Below are positions 6,112-15,415 of a stretch of 21,959 nucleotides of DNA, piece by piece. Numbering within the stretch: position 1 is the first letter of the stretch; every line of letters starts with the position of its first letter. A model generated the notes under the pieces. The model did no database searches and was not told where the DNA came from. It worked only from the letters and a program-made list of their open reading frames with translations. The position numbers and the translations under genes are program-made. Source of the stretch: DAIPHL01 sp036771375 (lineage in GTDB: Bacteria; Synergistota; Synergistia; Synergistales; Synergistaceae); NCBI GenBank assembly GCA_036771375.1, contig DAIPHL010000019.1, forward strand, positions 1 through 21,959, given 5' to 3'.

Positions 6112-7284
6112 TTGAAATATGATTTTGACACGCCGCTCGAACGCAGAGGGCGTAGTTGTATGAAGTGGGACAACCTTTCCCGGGTGTTCGGTCGGGATGA
6201 TCTTCTTCCTTTCTGGGTGGCGGACATGGATTTTCGTTCCGCCCCGGAGATCATCGATGTATTGAGGGAACAGGTCGAGTTTGGCGTATTCGGGTACCCC
6301 TTGATGAACGATTCCGCGAAGGCTTCCGTCGCGGAATGGCAGGCAAAACGGCACGGCTGGGGAGTCGATGTCACCGAAGTCGGATTTGTTCCGGGTGTGG
6401 TAACGGCTCTGTCCGTCGCCGTCGAAGCGTTTACCGAGCCGGGTGATGGCGTCGTCGTCCAGACGCCGATATATCCACCATTCTTCAGTGTGATACGGGA
6501 CAACGGAAGACAGGTCGTGGAGAATCCGCTCCTCGAACGTGAAGACGAATACGTCATGGATCTCGATCATTTCAAGAGTGTTTTGTCTTCGAACGTCAAG
6601 GCCCTGGTCCTTTGCAGTCCCCATAATCCGGTCGCAAGAGTATGGAGAAGGCAGGAGCTTTGCGAGTTGGCGGAGATCTGTTTGGAAAGAAACATCATGA
6701 TCTTTTCGGACGAGATCCATCAAGATCTCGTCTACAGTGATGCGGAGCACATTCCGATCGCTCTTGCCGCACCTGGAATCGAATCGCTGCTGCTGACGTT
6801 GGTGGCACCCAGCAAGACGTTCAACATCGCGGGCATCTGTGCATCTGCGTGGATTGCAAGCGACCCGGGCGTTCGCGATAAGATGTCCTCCGCGCTCGCC
6901 CGCTTCCATATCGCCGGGCTCAACCTGTTCGCGGTCGCGGCTCTGGAGGCCGCCTATCGAAAGGGTGCTCCCTGGCTCGAGCAACTGATCCCCTATTTGG
7001 AGAGGAATCGTTCTTTCGTGGAAGCATTTCTTCTCGAGCGGATGCCGAGGGTGAAATTGAAGCATCCCCAGGGGACGTTCATCTTCTGGTTGGATTTCAG
7101 GGACTACGGATTGTCCGCGCAGGAGTTGCAGCGGGTCTTGACCGAAAAAGCCGGTGTCGCTTTGAATCCAGGGATCTCTTTTGGCAGACAGGGCGAGGGA
7201 TTTGCTCGTCTTAATATCGGTTGCCCGATGGCGCAACTCGAAGAGGGACTGTCACGTATCTTTAAGGCGTTCGAGACGTTGTAG
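6112..7284 (+). CDS. patB: PatB/MalY-type pyridoxal-phosphate C-S lyase / aminotransferase
   Basis: A 390-residue fold-type I PLP enzyme of the MalY/PatB branch. Members cleave cystathionine or cysteine S-conjugates to a thiol, pyruvate and ammonia in the cytoplasm. The family N-terminus MKYDFD followed by RRG and MKWD is present, as are LPFWVADMDF, CSPHNPVARVW, SDEIHQDLVY and APSKTFNIAG, in which Lys235 should hold the cofactor. The C-terminal NIGCP segment is also typical. The start is a TTG at 6112, because AAGGAGGAG ends 6 bases upstream and a later ATG would remove the conserved N-terminus. It leads a three-gene set with the FAH-family gene 54 bases downstream. Desulfurisation of cysteine or conjugates is the likely reaction; the exact substrate cannot be told. 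Confidence 0.9.
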   Translation: MKYDFDTPLERRGRSCMKWDNLSRVFGRDDLLPFWVADMDFRSAPEIIDVLREQVEFGVFGYPLMNDSAKASVAEWQAKRHGWGVDVTEVGFVPGVVTALSVAVEAFTEPGDGVVVQTPIYPPFFSVIRDNGRQVVENPLLEREDEYVMDLDHFKSVLSSNVKALVLCSPHNPVARVWRRQELCELAEICLERNIMIFSDEIHQDLVYSDAEHIPIALAAPGIESLLLTLVAPSKTFNIAGICASAWIASDPGVRDKMSSALARFHIAGLNLFAVAALEAAYRKGAPWLEQLIPYLERNRSFVEAFLLERMPRVKLKHPQGTFIFWLDFRDYGLSAQELQRVLTEKAGVALNPGISFGRQGEGFARLNIGCPMAQLEEGLSRIFKAFETL

Positions 7285-7338
7285 AATTTTTTTGCGGAAG
7301 ACATTGAAACAGGAAACGAAGATTGGAAATAGAGAGGG

Positions 7339-8142
7339 ATGGTCCGAATCGACATGAGGTCCCAAAAATCAGAGCCGCAGAAATTTTGCAGATTCGTGGT
7401 GGATGGCAAGGCTTACAACGGTTCCCTGAGGGGGAAGATGGTCGACATTGTGGAGGGGGACATATTCGGCGGGTTTTCGCATATGAGGATGAGCTACCCG
7501 CTGGAGCGGGTGAAACTTCTTACACCGATCGTTCCCAACAGGATATGGTGTGTGGGGAGGAACTATGCCGGTCATGTGAGAGAGCTCGAAAATGAGCTGC
7601 CGGCGGAGCCGTTGATCTTTACGAAACCTCTGACCAGCCTTGTCGGGCCGGACGAAGTGGTGCGTATGCCCGATTGGGCGGGGCGCGTCGACTACGAAGG
7701 AGAACTGGCGGTGATCATCGGGAAAAGAGGACGGAAAATCAAGGAGAGCGAGGCTCTTTCCTACGTGGTCGGATATTCCTGTTTCAACGACGTCACCGCC
7801 CGCGACCTTCAGAGAAAAGATGGGCAGTGGACGCGCGCGAAAGGTTTCGACACGTTCGCTCCGTTCGGACCGGTGGTGTTGACCGTGGAGAGGATGCCCG
7901 ACGAGGCCCGTATCGTAACCAGGCTCAACGGAAACGTCGTACAGCAGGATGTCCTTTCCAGCATGATTTTTCCCGTCTCGCGGATCATATCGCACATCAG
8001 CATGTTCGCGACTCTGGAACCTGGTGACGTCATCGCGACGGGGACCCCGGAGGGGATCGGCAGGGTTCACCCGGAAGACCGGGTCGAAGTGGAGATCGAC
8101 GGCATCGGCATTTTGAGCAATCCTTTTGTTTTGGATCACTGA
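7339..8142 (+). CDS. Fumarylacetoacetate hydrolase (FAH) family protein
   Basis: A 267-residue FAH-fold enzyme. Members hydrolyse, decarboxylate or isomerise beta-keto acids and related compounds using a divalent metal. The family core is clear: IWCVGRNYAGH, FTKPLTSLVG, DYEGELAVIIGK with likely metal ligands Glu120 and Glu122, FNDVTARD with Asp151, KGFDTFAPFGP, and GDVIATGTPEGIG. About 60 N-terminal residues form the small extra domain seen in many bacterial members. Its substrate cannot be assigned; oxaloacetate decarboxylase or acylpyruvase activity is common in this subgroup. The start at ATG 7339 is not well supported by a Shine-Dalgarno (GAGAGGG is too close), and ATG 7354 is possible. 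It probably shares the patB transcript. Confidence 0.88.
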   Translation: MVRIDMRSQKSEPQKFCRFVVDGKAYNGSLRGKMVDIVEGDIFGGFSHMRMSYPLERVKLLTPIVPNRIWCVGRNYAGHVRELENELPAEPLIFTKPLTSLVGPDEVVRMPDWAGRVDYEGELAVIIGKRGRKIKESEALSYVVGYSCFNDVTARDLQRKDGQWTRAKGFDTFAPFGPVVLTVERMPDEARIVTRLNGNVVQQDVLSSMIFPVSRIISHISMFATLEPGDVIATGTPEGIGRVHPEDRVEVEIDGIGILSNPFVLDH

Positions 8143-8184
8143 GCGATTCGGGAGTACGAATTCGAAATATGGGAGGGGGAAAAA

Positions 8185-8625
8185 ATGGAGAACGGTCACA
8201 ACGAAACGGTATGGGTGGTAACGGAATTTCAGGACGGGGGAAAAATAACGACGACCGTCTACGACAACGAGTCGGATGCCGAGAACTACTTCAACGAAAT
8301 GAAGGATCGGTACGGAGATCCCGGCAGAGTCCGCATCGACAGGAGCATGCTCGTCCGCAGGGTTACCGATATCACCACGGACGAAGCTCCCTGGGGAGCG
8401 CTTCGCATCGATATCCGGTCCGAGTTTGTCGAAGGGTTGATGGAGGACATGGTCCCTCTCGATCAGATAAAACCCGGTGCCGCAAAGAAATTTGTGTGCG
8501 AAAAGATCGATCTCGTGCGTAAAAAAACGCTGGAGCAGCTGGATGAGATCGTCAGAAACGAGACGATCAGGGAGTTGGAGCTATCCCAGCAAGACTGGTC
8601 CGGCGTGCATGACATGGAACACTGA
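8185..8625 (+). CDS. Unrecognised 146-residue acidic protein
   Basis: I do not recognise a family. A GGGAGGGGG site just before the ATG supports the start and shows the gene is real. The N-terminal third has a strand-like WVVTEF, a turn and strand TTTVYDN, then a helix with SDAENYFNEMKDRYG. That resembles small proteins that track sequential residues rather than any enzyme. The C-terminal half is strongly helical and charged (KKFVCEKIDLVRKKTLEQL and on to REL). There is no signal peptide, membrane segment or metal motif; only one cysteine is present. It follows the FAH-family gene by 42 bases and ends just before a hairpin terminator, so it is probably the last gene of the patB operon. Confidence 0.7.
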   Translation: MENGHNETVWVVTEFQDGGKITTTVYDNESDAENYFNEMKDRYGDPGRVRIDRSMLVRRVTDITTDEAPWGALRIDIRSEFVEGLMEDMVPLDQIKPGAAKKFVCEKIDLVRKKTLEQLDEIVRNETIRELELSQQDWSGVHDMEH

Positions 8626-8637
8626 CGTGTAAAGGTC

Positions 8638-8661
8638 GGGGCTTCCATGCGAAGCCCCTTT
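8638..8661 (+). terminator. Hairpin terminator between the patB operon and addB
   Basis: GGGGCTTC (8638-8645), the loop CATGC and GAAGCCCC (8651-8658) form a perfect 8-bp GC-rich stem followed by TTT. The T-run is short, so termination may be partial, allowing some read-through into addB. Confidence 0.6.
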
Positions 8662-8690
8662 GATACCGGTTGTTGCGAATTTTCCGAGGG

Positions 8691-11609
8691 ATGACCGTGC
8701 TGCATAGCTATTCCAGACTTTCCACGCTGAATAGACAATTACGCGAAAGACTCGATGCCTGTGACGAAGAGAAGAGATTTTTCCTCTTACCCTCTTTGTC
8801 CAGTCGGGACGTCCTGCTGGATATGCTGGCCATCGGGGGCGTCTACTTCGGGAATACTCCGAAGATACTGAGCTGGACAGGGCTGTACGATCTTCTGGTT
8901 CCGCCTCTGAAACGAAGGAGATTGTTGGATCCTCACGATCAACGATTGATATTGAGATTTGTTTTGAACCGGAATATTGCGGCCTTGGACGACCGGAGGA
9001 TACAGATTCCACAAGGTGTCCGACGAAAGGGTTTCATCGATGTCCTGAGCGCGGCTCTGCACGAGCTTTTGCTCGAGGATGTCTCTGCCGATCGGCTTCT
9101 CCGGGTGGAGGAACGATCGGAGGCACCTGACGCTCCCCTCTCCTCGAGAGAGCTCCTTTTCATGTTCTATACGGACTATCTCATGTACCTCGAAGAAAAC
9201 AATCTCGCGGATAACGCGCAAATCCCGTCCCTCTGTAGGAGACACATCCTGGATTCGACTTCACTCCTCACGAAGCAGTGGGAGAGAAGGGTGTTCTATT
9301 GGGTTGGATTTCTGTCTTTTACCGGGGCTCAACTGAAACTGGTGAAACTTCTGAGGCGTTCGGGTATTCGCATGGAATTTTTTATGCCGGAAACGGAGCT
9401 CGATCGATTCCATGATGCCGCGAAACAGCTTGGGATGGAGAAGTCACCCCGGGAAGAAGCGGCAGGAAATTTCCTTCTGCTGAAAGCCGCGGATTCATAT
9501 GAACAGTTCGATTGGCTTGCAAGGACCATTGCCCTTGCAAGCGCCGGCGAAGGGGCGCTTTCCCATCATATAGGCGCCAAATCGTCCGAAACGGAAATAG
9601 AGGAAAAAAACGAAATGCTGGATGATGTGGGGATCATGCTGGCCCCCGATAAACGGCCGCTCATGGAGTCCGCTCTGACGAAATATGGCATCTCGTTTCA
9701 GGTCTATTCCGAAAAAACCTTGTCGTATTCGAAACCGATCGACCTCGTTCGCAGAGCGTGGAATGCGTATTGCTTGGATTGGCCATTTCGCTCGACCAGA
9801 TATCTTCTGACGGAGCCGATGTTGAAGGCGAACGGTTTTGATTTTGAAAGAGCGGAGCGCGAAATACCGGAGGGGTTCGATTCGTGGAAAGAGTTTCTGC
9901 GTGATGATGAAAAGACTGTACGAATGCTCGATCGGTTGCTTGCCTTCTGCAAATTACTTGACGATTCCAAGGGACATACGGCGGAGGAACTGCTTCGTTC
10001 CCTGCTCGATCTGATCGAACGAGATTGGGAGGCGGCGGTGTCCGAAGCACTCGTGGATGAACCGGCTCTCGATGACCTGGTGCGAGAAACCGCGTCGTCC
10101 GTCGCCGAGCTCAGGCAGAAGATAGACAGCCTGGCCGAGATGTCTCACCGGTTGGGTGAGGCGGCCGAGATGAGATTCAGCGGGGACGAGGCCATGAGGT
10201 TCATACTGGATTGGAGCGACAATACACATCTGGCTCTACCGTCCCTTCGACGCGGTGTGGTGACGTTGTATGATTCGCCACCCCCGGTGTTGTTTTCGCA
10301 CCGGATCTGGGTGATGACGGATGTCGATTCCTCCCGATTTCCCGGGGTTTCGTCGGAGCATCTCCTTTTGAACGAGGAAATTCGCAGGAACGTGAACGAG
10401 CGTTTCCCGGACGAGGTCGATGAAGACTGGGCTGTACATCTGCCGACGTTGCATGAAGTCCGAGAACAGAAAGAAGCCTTGTTTCGGAGATTGTTGGCGA
10501 TGGGAGAGGGGGTAACGCTGCTGTCGCGTTCTTCCGGCGATTCGCAGGGAAGACCCCAAAGTCCCTCTCCCTTTCTCACCTCTGTTTGGCAGGAAGATTT
10601 GAGCGGCGAGTCTCCCGAGGAGATCACCGCGCCTCCGTGCGAGGTCCCGGATACCGAGCGATCGTATGGAGGCCTTTTTCCGAGGATCGCCCGCTCTCGT
10701 GTTCGTCGAGGAAAAAATTCGGAAACCAAACTTCGGGTGAGACTGAGCTCGATCGACGACTGGAACGACTGTCCTTTCCTCTGGTGGTGCCGAAACGTCG
10801 CTTGTCTGCAACCGCGTGGAGAGGCAAAAGGTCTTTTGGATCGTGCCCTCCAGGGAGATTTGATGCATAAGCTGTGGCAGGGCGCCTGGAGCCGCTATTT
10901 GAGGAAAGAGCCCGGGTGCCGCTCTCTGGCCTCCACGCTCGTCACGAGGTGGGACGAGATGTTCGAGATCCTTTCCGGGGGAAATCCGATCCTCCGCGAC
11001 CGCCGGTATCTCGAGGTCTTGAAGAATCTGAAAAACGACATGTCGATTGTCGCCGAACGACAGGATGATGTGGAGGCAAGAGCCAAAACCGCGGGCCTGC
11101 TGCGGGAGGAGACTCTTATGGAATATCCCCTGCCGGTTTATGAGGGAGAGAACGCGTTCTTTTCGGGGCGGGCCGACAGAATCGATATTTGGAAGGGCTT
11201 GGGAGCCGTTGTGGTCGATTATAAATTGGGAGAGGCGAGTCGATTTAAGGACCATTTGCAGTTGCCCGCCTATGTGAACCTTCTGCAACGCGACGGCGCC
11301 TTTCCGGTGGCGGGGTTCTGTTATATCGGCCACAAAGACGCAAGCCTGGAAGGGGCGTGGAGCGGGGGAGCCGAAGCCGTGTATAAAGCTTCCAATGCCC
11401 GCTCTCGCTGGGATTTGACGGAAAAACAAGAGGAGGCCGACCGGCTTCTTAAAACGATGGACGAAGCCATCGGCTTGGGACGCTATCCGGCGGAGTACCG
11501 ATCGAGACGCTGCGGGGATTGTCTGTATTCGATTCTATGCAGGCGTTCCGAGTGTGCCGGAGAGGGCGGCGTGAACGAGAAAAACGAGGAAAGCGATGGT
11601 GCGTATTGA
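8691..11609 (+). CDS. addB: AddB-like PD-(D/E)XK nuclease subunit
   Basis: A 972-residue protein, matching the AddB partner of a helicase-nuclease that processes double-strand breaks for recombination. The long N-terminal part has the helicase-like AddB architecture but no Walker A motif that I can see (residues 20-50 read LLPSLSSRDVLLD), so it is probably ATPase-inactive. The C-terminal nuclease has GRADRID (Asp829/Asp832), VVVDYK (Asp843, Lys845) and LQLPAYV. Cys694 (in DWNDCPF) with Cys941, Cys944 and Cys950 (CX2CX5C) form the 4Fe-4S box of AddB/Cas4-type nucleases. The start is ATG 8691; GTG 8697, which is 6 bases after GAGGG, is also possible. It overlaps the addA-like gene by 14 bases, so the two subunits are coupled. 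Confidence 0.85.
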   Translation: MTVLHSYSRLSTLNRQLRERLDACDEEKRFFLLPSLSSRDVLLDMLAIGGVYFGNTPKILSWTGLYDLLVPPLKRRRLLDPHDQRLILRFVLNRNIAALDDRRIQIPQGVRRKGFIDVLSAALHELLLEDVSADRLLRVEERSEAPDAPLSSRELLFMFYTDYLMYLEENNLADNAQIPSLCRRHILDSTSLLTKQWERRVFYWVGFLSFTGAQLKLVKLLRRSGIRMEFFMPETELDRFHDAAKQLGMEKSPREEAAGNFLLLKAADSYEQFDWLARTIALASAGEGALSHHIGAKSSETEIEEKNEMLDDVGIMLAPDKRPLMESALTKYGISFQVYSEKTLSYSKPIDLVRRAWNAYCLDWPFRSTRYLLTEPMLKANGFDFERAEREIPEGFDSWKEFLRDDEKTVRMLDRLLAFCKLLDDSKGHTAEELLRSLLDLIERDWEAAVSEALVDEPALDDLVRETASSVAELRQKIDSLAEMSHRLGEAAEMRFSGDEAMRFILDWSDNTHLALPSLRRGVVTLYDSPPPVLFSHRIWVMTDVDSSRFPGVSSEHLLLNEEIRRNVNERFPDEVDEDWAVHLPTLHEVREQKEALFRRLLAMGEGVTLLSRSSGDSQGRPQSPSPFLTSVWQEDLSGESPEEITAPPCEVPDTERSYGGLFPRIARSRVRRGKNSETKLRVRLSSIDDWNDCPFLWWCRNVACLQPRGEAKGLLDRALQGDLMHKLWQGAWSRYLRKEPGCRSLASTLVTRWDEMFEILSGGNPILRDRRYLEVLKNLKNDMSIVAERQDDVEARAKTAGLLREETLMEYPLPVYEGENAFFSGRADRIDIWKGLGAVVVDYKLGEASRFKDHLQLPAYVNLLQRDGAFPVAGFCYIGHKDASLEGAWSGGAEAVYKASNARSRWDLTEKQEEADRLLKTMDEAIGLGRYPAEYRSRRCGDCLYSILCRRSECAGEGGVNEKNEESDGAY

Positions 11610-14600
11610 CGAGGGGCCCAAAATACCCGGGGAGTTGCTCCCGCTCATAGAGGATGCGAGGCCTGAACAGCGATCCGCCATCTGTTCGACGAAGCCTTTT
11701 ATCGTGGTGAGCGCCGGGGCGGGTACGGGCAAGACGCATACCCTGGCGAGGCGCTTTGCCTGGCTTTTGGCGATCGATCCGACTTGCCGGGTCGATCAGA
11801 TCCTTACGCTGACCTTTACCCAACTTGCGGCCCAGGAGATGAGAGAGCGCATACGTAAGACGCTGTGCGAATGGTATGCCCGTAACCCGAAAAGCCTTTC
11901 CCACCTGCGTGATGCGATCGAACGGATGGACGAGGCGTACATCTCCACCATCCACTCCTTTGCCTTTCGTGTCATACGCGAATCCGGCCTCGATCTGGAC
12001 ATAGACCCCGGGGCGTCTCTTGTGAGCGATCCCATGGAGAGGGAGTTCTGGGCCGATTATGCATGGTGTCTCGACACGCTCTCGCACTCGCGTGTGACGT
12101 CGGGGCTGGATGAAGACTGGCGCGCCCGATTTATGGAGACGGTGTCCCGGCACGAATACGGGGCGTTTCTCAATTACTATGACGGGAAGAAGCTCTCCGA
12201 CCTTTCGAGAGGAGCGAGCGAGCTTCACGGGAGCATGAACAGGACGCCCGAGTGGCTCTCGGACATGGATCGTAAAGGCGAGGCGATCTCTGAGGCCTGG
12301 CGGAGAGTTGTCGCGGACCTATCCGTGCATTGGGAGTGTGTCTGGGACATATGGCAAAGGCTCCTGTTTCCCGTGGTGATCCCCGCGGTCAACAGGAAAA
12401 ACAAATTCGATCTGAGGCTGTACGAGTTGTCGAGAGAGTACGAGAATCCTTCAGCGAGCACGCGGGAGAAAGGATTTTTCTTCGTCAGGTTGATCGACCG
12501 CGCGTTGAAGGACCCAAGAGGAAAGATAAAGGACCTGATCGAGGAAACGATCGGGCGAAAACTGGTCGAGTGGCGTGACGGGTACAAAGAGCGCGCCGCG
12601 TTGACCGAAGCGATTCTGGCCCCTACGCATCGCGAAGAGGAGAGCCTGATACGGGGTATGCTTCTCGATCTTGCCGCGGTCGGGTGGCGTCGTTGGGAGA
12701 TGGAGAGAAAGCGAGCCGGAGTGCTCTCTTTCTCGGATCAGATTCGCTATGCGGGTTCGATTTTGTCCTCCAATCCCTCCTACTCGTCCAGGTTCCGACA
12801 TGTCATGATCGACGAGTTCCAGGACATCGACTCCATTCAGGAGAGATTCGTCTCGTCGATGGTCGCCGCCTGGGATCCCGAGGGAGGGGGACATGGAAAG
12901 ACCCTCTTCGTGGTCGGGGACATCAAACAGTCCATATACGGTTTCAGACATGCAAACCCCGCCCTCTTTGCGGAGTACATCGACAGGGCGGCGACCTCCG
13001 ACCACGGCGTGCACATACCGCTCTCCTGCAGCTATCGCATGAACGGAGCCATGATGGACGGGATCGACGCGGTTTTCGGCAACCTCTGGCGCGACGGGGT
13101 GATCGGCGGTGGAGAGGTTCCCCTCGTACGCTATAATTCCCTGAAACACCCGGCCGACGAACCCTGGTGGACAAAGCGCAATGGTTCTTTGTGTCCTTCG
13201 CGGCCCCTGGAGCTCCTGTTGCATGTGCAGGGGGACAGGGAGGACGGGGGACGGCATGGACTCGGGAGAGAGGACAAAAGAAGGATCGTCGCAAGCGGCG
13301 TTGCACGTCGGCTTCGTGATTTGGTGGAGTCCGGCGAAGCGGTATGGGACAAGTCTCCTGCCGATGGCACTCCTCCCGCTTTCAGGCCGATGTCGTGGAA
13401 GGATGTCTCCATACTCGTCCCGACCCGCACTTCGTATCCCGTTTTGGAACGGGTGTTCGAAGACGCCGGGATTCCCGTCGTCTTCGACGGGGGAAGGAAG
13501 CTGCTCGCACGGGGTGAAGTCAGGGATATCGTCAATCTGCTCCGCCTTCTGGATAAACCGGACGACGAATACGCTCTTGCCGGCTGGATCGAATCTCCTT
13601 TCTCAGGCCTCGAACCGGGTTTTTCCGCGGTGCTTGTCGACGAGGCGATCCTTTGCGGAGGCCCCTCGGGGAGAGTGGGCGCCGGGTCGATCGTCGCGCT
13701 TTTCGTCGAAAAATGTCCGGTCGAAGCGGCCCGTCTCGAACGATTGCGCCGCGTCGCGAGGTTCGATTCTCCTTCTGCGGCGCTTTTTCCCCTTCTCGAA
13801 GATCTCGCATGGCTCGATCGTTATGAACCGCATCTTCGTCTGCAGGTCCTCGCGAACGTACACCGCAATATAGACATCGTACGGGAGTATGAGAGGTCGG
13901 TGGATAAAAGCCTATCCGCATGCGCCGATTACCTCGGCCGCGAGATGCGCGAGGCGTCCGAGGCGGAGGAGCCCGGATTCCGTGAGGATGGCAGGGATGC
14001 GGTCAGGGTGATGACGATTCACGCGTCGAAGGGGCTCGAGTTTCCCGTTGTCGTTTTGATGGAGATCGACGCGAAGGCAAAACGCAGCGGCAGCGAACGC
14101 GCTTTACCTTCGCGCCTCTTCGGTGTGGTTTCCTCGAAATTGCCGAGGTTCTCTCCGACAGGTGGTTTGCAAAAAGAGACGTTCCCATCCACGACCGCCC
14201 GCTGTCACTCGTATATGGAGGAAGAGGAAAACCGGCGGGAGGAAGAACGCCTTCTGTACGTCGCGATGACGAGGGCGAAGGAGCGTTTGATCTGCTGTGG
14301 TTCCGTGAGGCAAGAGGAGGAAACGGATGTCCCCTATGCAGCCACGAAAGAGCGTAGCAGCTGGTTGGATTGGATTCTCGCCGCAAACAGGGCGTCAGGA
14401 GATCCTTTCCCGGTGAATTTCATCGACGAAACCACCGTCGAAGAAAGACCGATTCGTGCTTCTTCCGAATCCGGAAGCGGGATGGACGTTTCCGTGACGC
14501 GGCGGAAGAGCCCCCCATCGTTCAAAGGCGATCCCCGTCTCGCGAGGTTTTCGGCTTCGGCGTATGCGTTGGTTTCCTGGTGTCCGATGGCTTACAGGAT

Positions 14601-15309
14601 GCGATATCGGCAGGGTATGGAGTTGAAATGGGAGATGCCGGACGGAGATGGGTACGGGGGAGCGGATATGGGGACGCTTGCCCACTGGGTGATGCGCGAA
14701 TGGGATTTCGATCCCGAAACGTTGGAAAAATACCTCCCCCTCGCCCTGGAAAAAAAAGACCTTCGTCGAGTGTCCTCGAATGTCCCCACCGATCTGCTGC
14801 CCGTTTTCGAAAGCGGCGCCGTTCGTCGTGTAGTGAGAGAGTGGCTGGAGGCATTCGCCTGCACCGAGGATTGTGCTGCGTTGAGGAGGCTTTTCTTGCG
14901 GGGTGTTTTGAGCAAAGAGCGATCTTTCCGCGTTCCCTTCGCCGGTACCCGGTTGGTCGGCAGCATCGATCTCTACTGGGAGGACGACGAGGGGTTTCAT
15001 ATCCGAGATTGGAAGATCACACCGGAGGAGAGCGCTCCGGAGGCGTTGTATCTTCGGCAGATATATTTCTACTCGCTGGCGGCTTCCCTCGCGAGCCTGG
15101 AGAATATGAGCCGCCGGGCGGATATGGGCTTGATCTATCTCAGACCCGGTGACTCCGGAAAAACCCCTGTGAAATCGAATCTCGTCTTTGATCGGAATGC
15201 GATCGAAAACGACGTCGCGACGATGGCGCGATTGTGCGTGACCGGTCCGTTCGAGCCGATGCGGCACCGATGCGGGGTTTGTCCGTTCAGGAAGACCTGT
15301 ATCGCTTAA
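11596..15309 (+). CDS. addA: AddA-like UvrD-family helicase/nuclease
   Basis: A 1237-residue superfamily 1A helicase with a C-terminal nuclease. Seen in order: the Q-motif region PEQRSAI; Walker A AGAGTGKT (40-47); LTFTQLAAQEM; Walker B IDEFQD with Asp406/Glu407; VVGDIKQSIYGFR; the TIHASKGLEFP motif near 808-817; and AMTRAKE (890-896). The nuclease follows, with GSID (Asp1125), RDWK (Asp1138, Lys1140) and a downstream Gln. Cys996 and Cys1226, Cys1229 and Cys1235 (CX2CX5C) imitate the Fe-S box of AddB, which is unlike B. subtilis AddA. GAGG shortly before the ATG supports the start. It acts with AddB on DNA ends, unwinding and resecting them. The pair is the core of the operon beginning at 8691. 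Confidence 0.9.
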   Translation: MVRIDEGPKIPGELLPLIEDARPEQRSAICSTKPFIVVSAGAGTGKTHTLARRFAWLLAIDPTCRVDQILTLTFTQLAAQEMRERIRKTLCEWYARNPKSLSHLRDAIERMDEAYISTIHSFAFRVIRESGLDLDIDPGASLVSDPMEREFWADYAWCLDTLSHSRVTSGLDEDWRARFMETVSRHEYGAFLNYYDGKKLSDLSRGASELHGSMNRTPEWLSDMDRKGEAISEAWRRVVADLSVHWECVWDIWQRLLFPVVIPAVNRKNKFDLRLYELSREYENPSASTREKGFFFVRLIDRALKDPRGKIKDLIEETIGRKLVEWRDGYKERAALTEAILAPTHREEESLIRGMLLDLAAVGWRRWEMERKRAGVLSFSDQIRYAGSILSSNPSYSSRFRHVMIDEFQDIDSIQERFVSSMVAAWDPEGGGHGKTLFVVGDIKQSIYGFRHANPALFAEYIDRAATSDHGVHIPLSCSYRMNGAMMDGIDAVFGNLWRDGVIGGGEVPLVRYNSLKHPADEPWWTKRNGSLCPSRPLELLLHVQGDREDGGRHGLGREDKRRIVASGVARRLRDLVESGEAVWDKSPADGTPPAFRPMSWKDVSILVPTRTSYPVLERVFEDAGIPVVFDGGRKLLARGEVRDIVNLLRLLDKPDDEYALAGWIESPFSGLEPGFSAVLVDEAILCGGPSGRVGAGSIVALFVEKCPVEAARLERLRRVARFDSPSAALFPLLEDLAWLDRYEPHLRLQVLANVHRNIDIVREYERSVDKSLSACADYLGREMREASEAEEPGFREDGRDAVRVMTIHASKGLEFPVVVLMEIDAKAKRSGSERALPSRLFGVVSSKLPRFSPTGGLQKETFPSTTARCHSYMEEEENRREEERLLYVAMTRAKERLICCGSVRQEEETDVPYAATKERSSWLDWILAANRASGDPFPVNFIDETTVEERPIRASSESGSGMDVSVTRRKSPPSFKGDPRLARFSASAYALVSWCPMAYRMRYRQGMELKWEMPDGDGYGGADMGTLAHWVMREWDFDPETLEKYLPLALEKKDLRRVSSNVPTDLLPVFESGAVRRVVREWLEAFACTEDCAALRRLFLRGVLSKERSFRVPFAGTRLVGSIDLYWEDDEGFHIRDWKITPEESAPEALYLRQIYFYSLAASLASLENMSRRADMGLIYLRPGDSGKTPVKSNLVFDRNAIENDVATMARLCVTGPFEPMRHRCGVCPFRKTCIA

Positions 15310-15345
15310 AAGTATGGATGAGAACCGGAGGGTCGGCGTGGAATG

Positions 15346-15354
15346 TGCTAAAAT
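15346..15354 (+). promoter_or_regulatory. Extended -10 promoter candidate for the TPR gene
   Basis: TGCTAAAAT is an extended -10 (TGn plus 5 of 6 to TATAAT), with no good -35. It lies just after the addA stop and about 60 bases before the chosen GTG start of the next gene. It would let the downstream genes be expressed independently of addAB. Confidence 0.35.
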
Positions 15355-15415
15355 TGATACTTGGTTGAGATTGACCATCGAAAGAAAAAATGTTCCCTAC
15401 TTGGAGGGTTTGATC

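Noticed and set aside
8622..8625. Possible selenocysteine read-through at the TGA ending the 146-residue unknown protein
   Set aside because: The codons after the TGA do not continue a recognisable fold, and the terminator hairpin follows almost at once.
14395..15378. A 327-codon minus-strand frame across the end of addA
   Set aside because: It lies opposite the AddA nuclease domain and has low-complexity His/Arg/Pro composition typical of antisense shadows in this genome.
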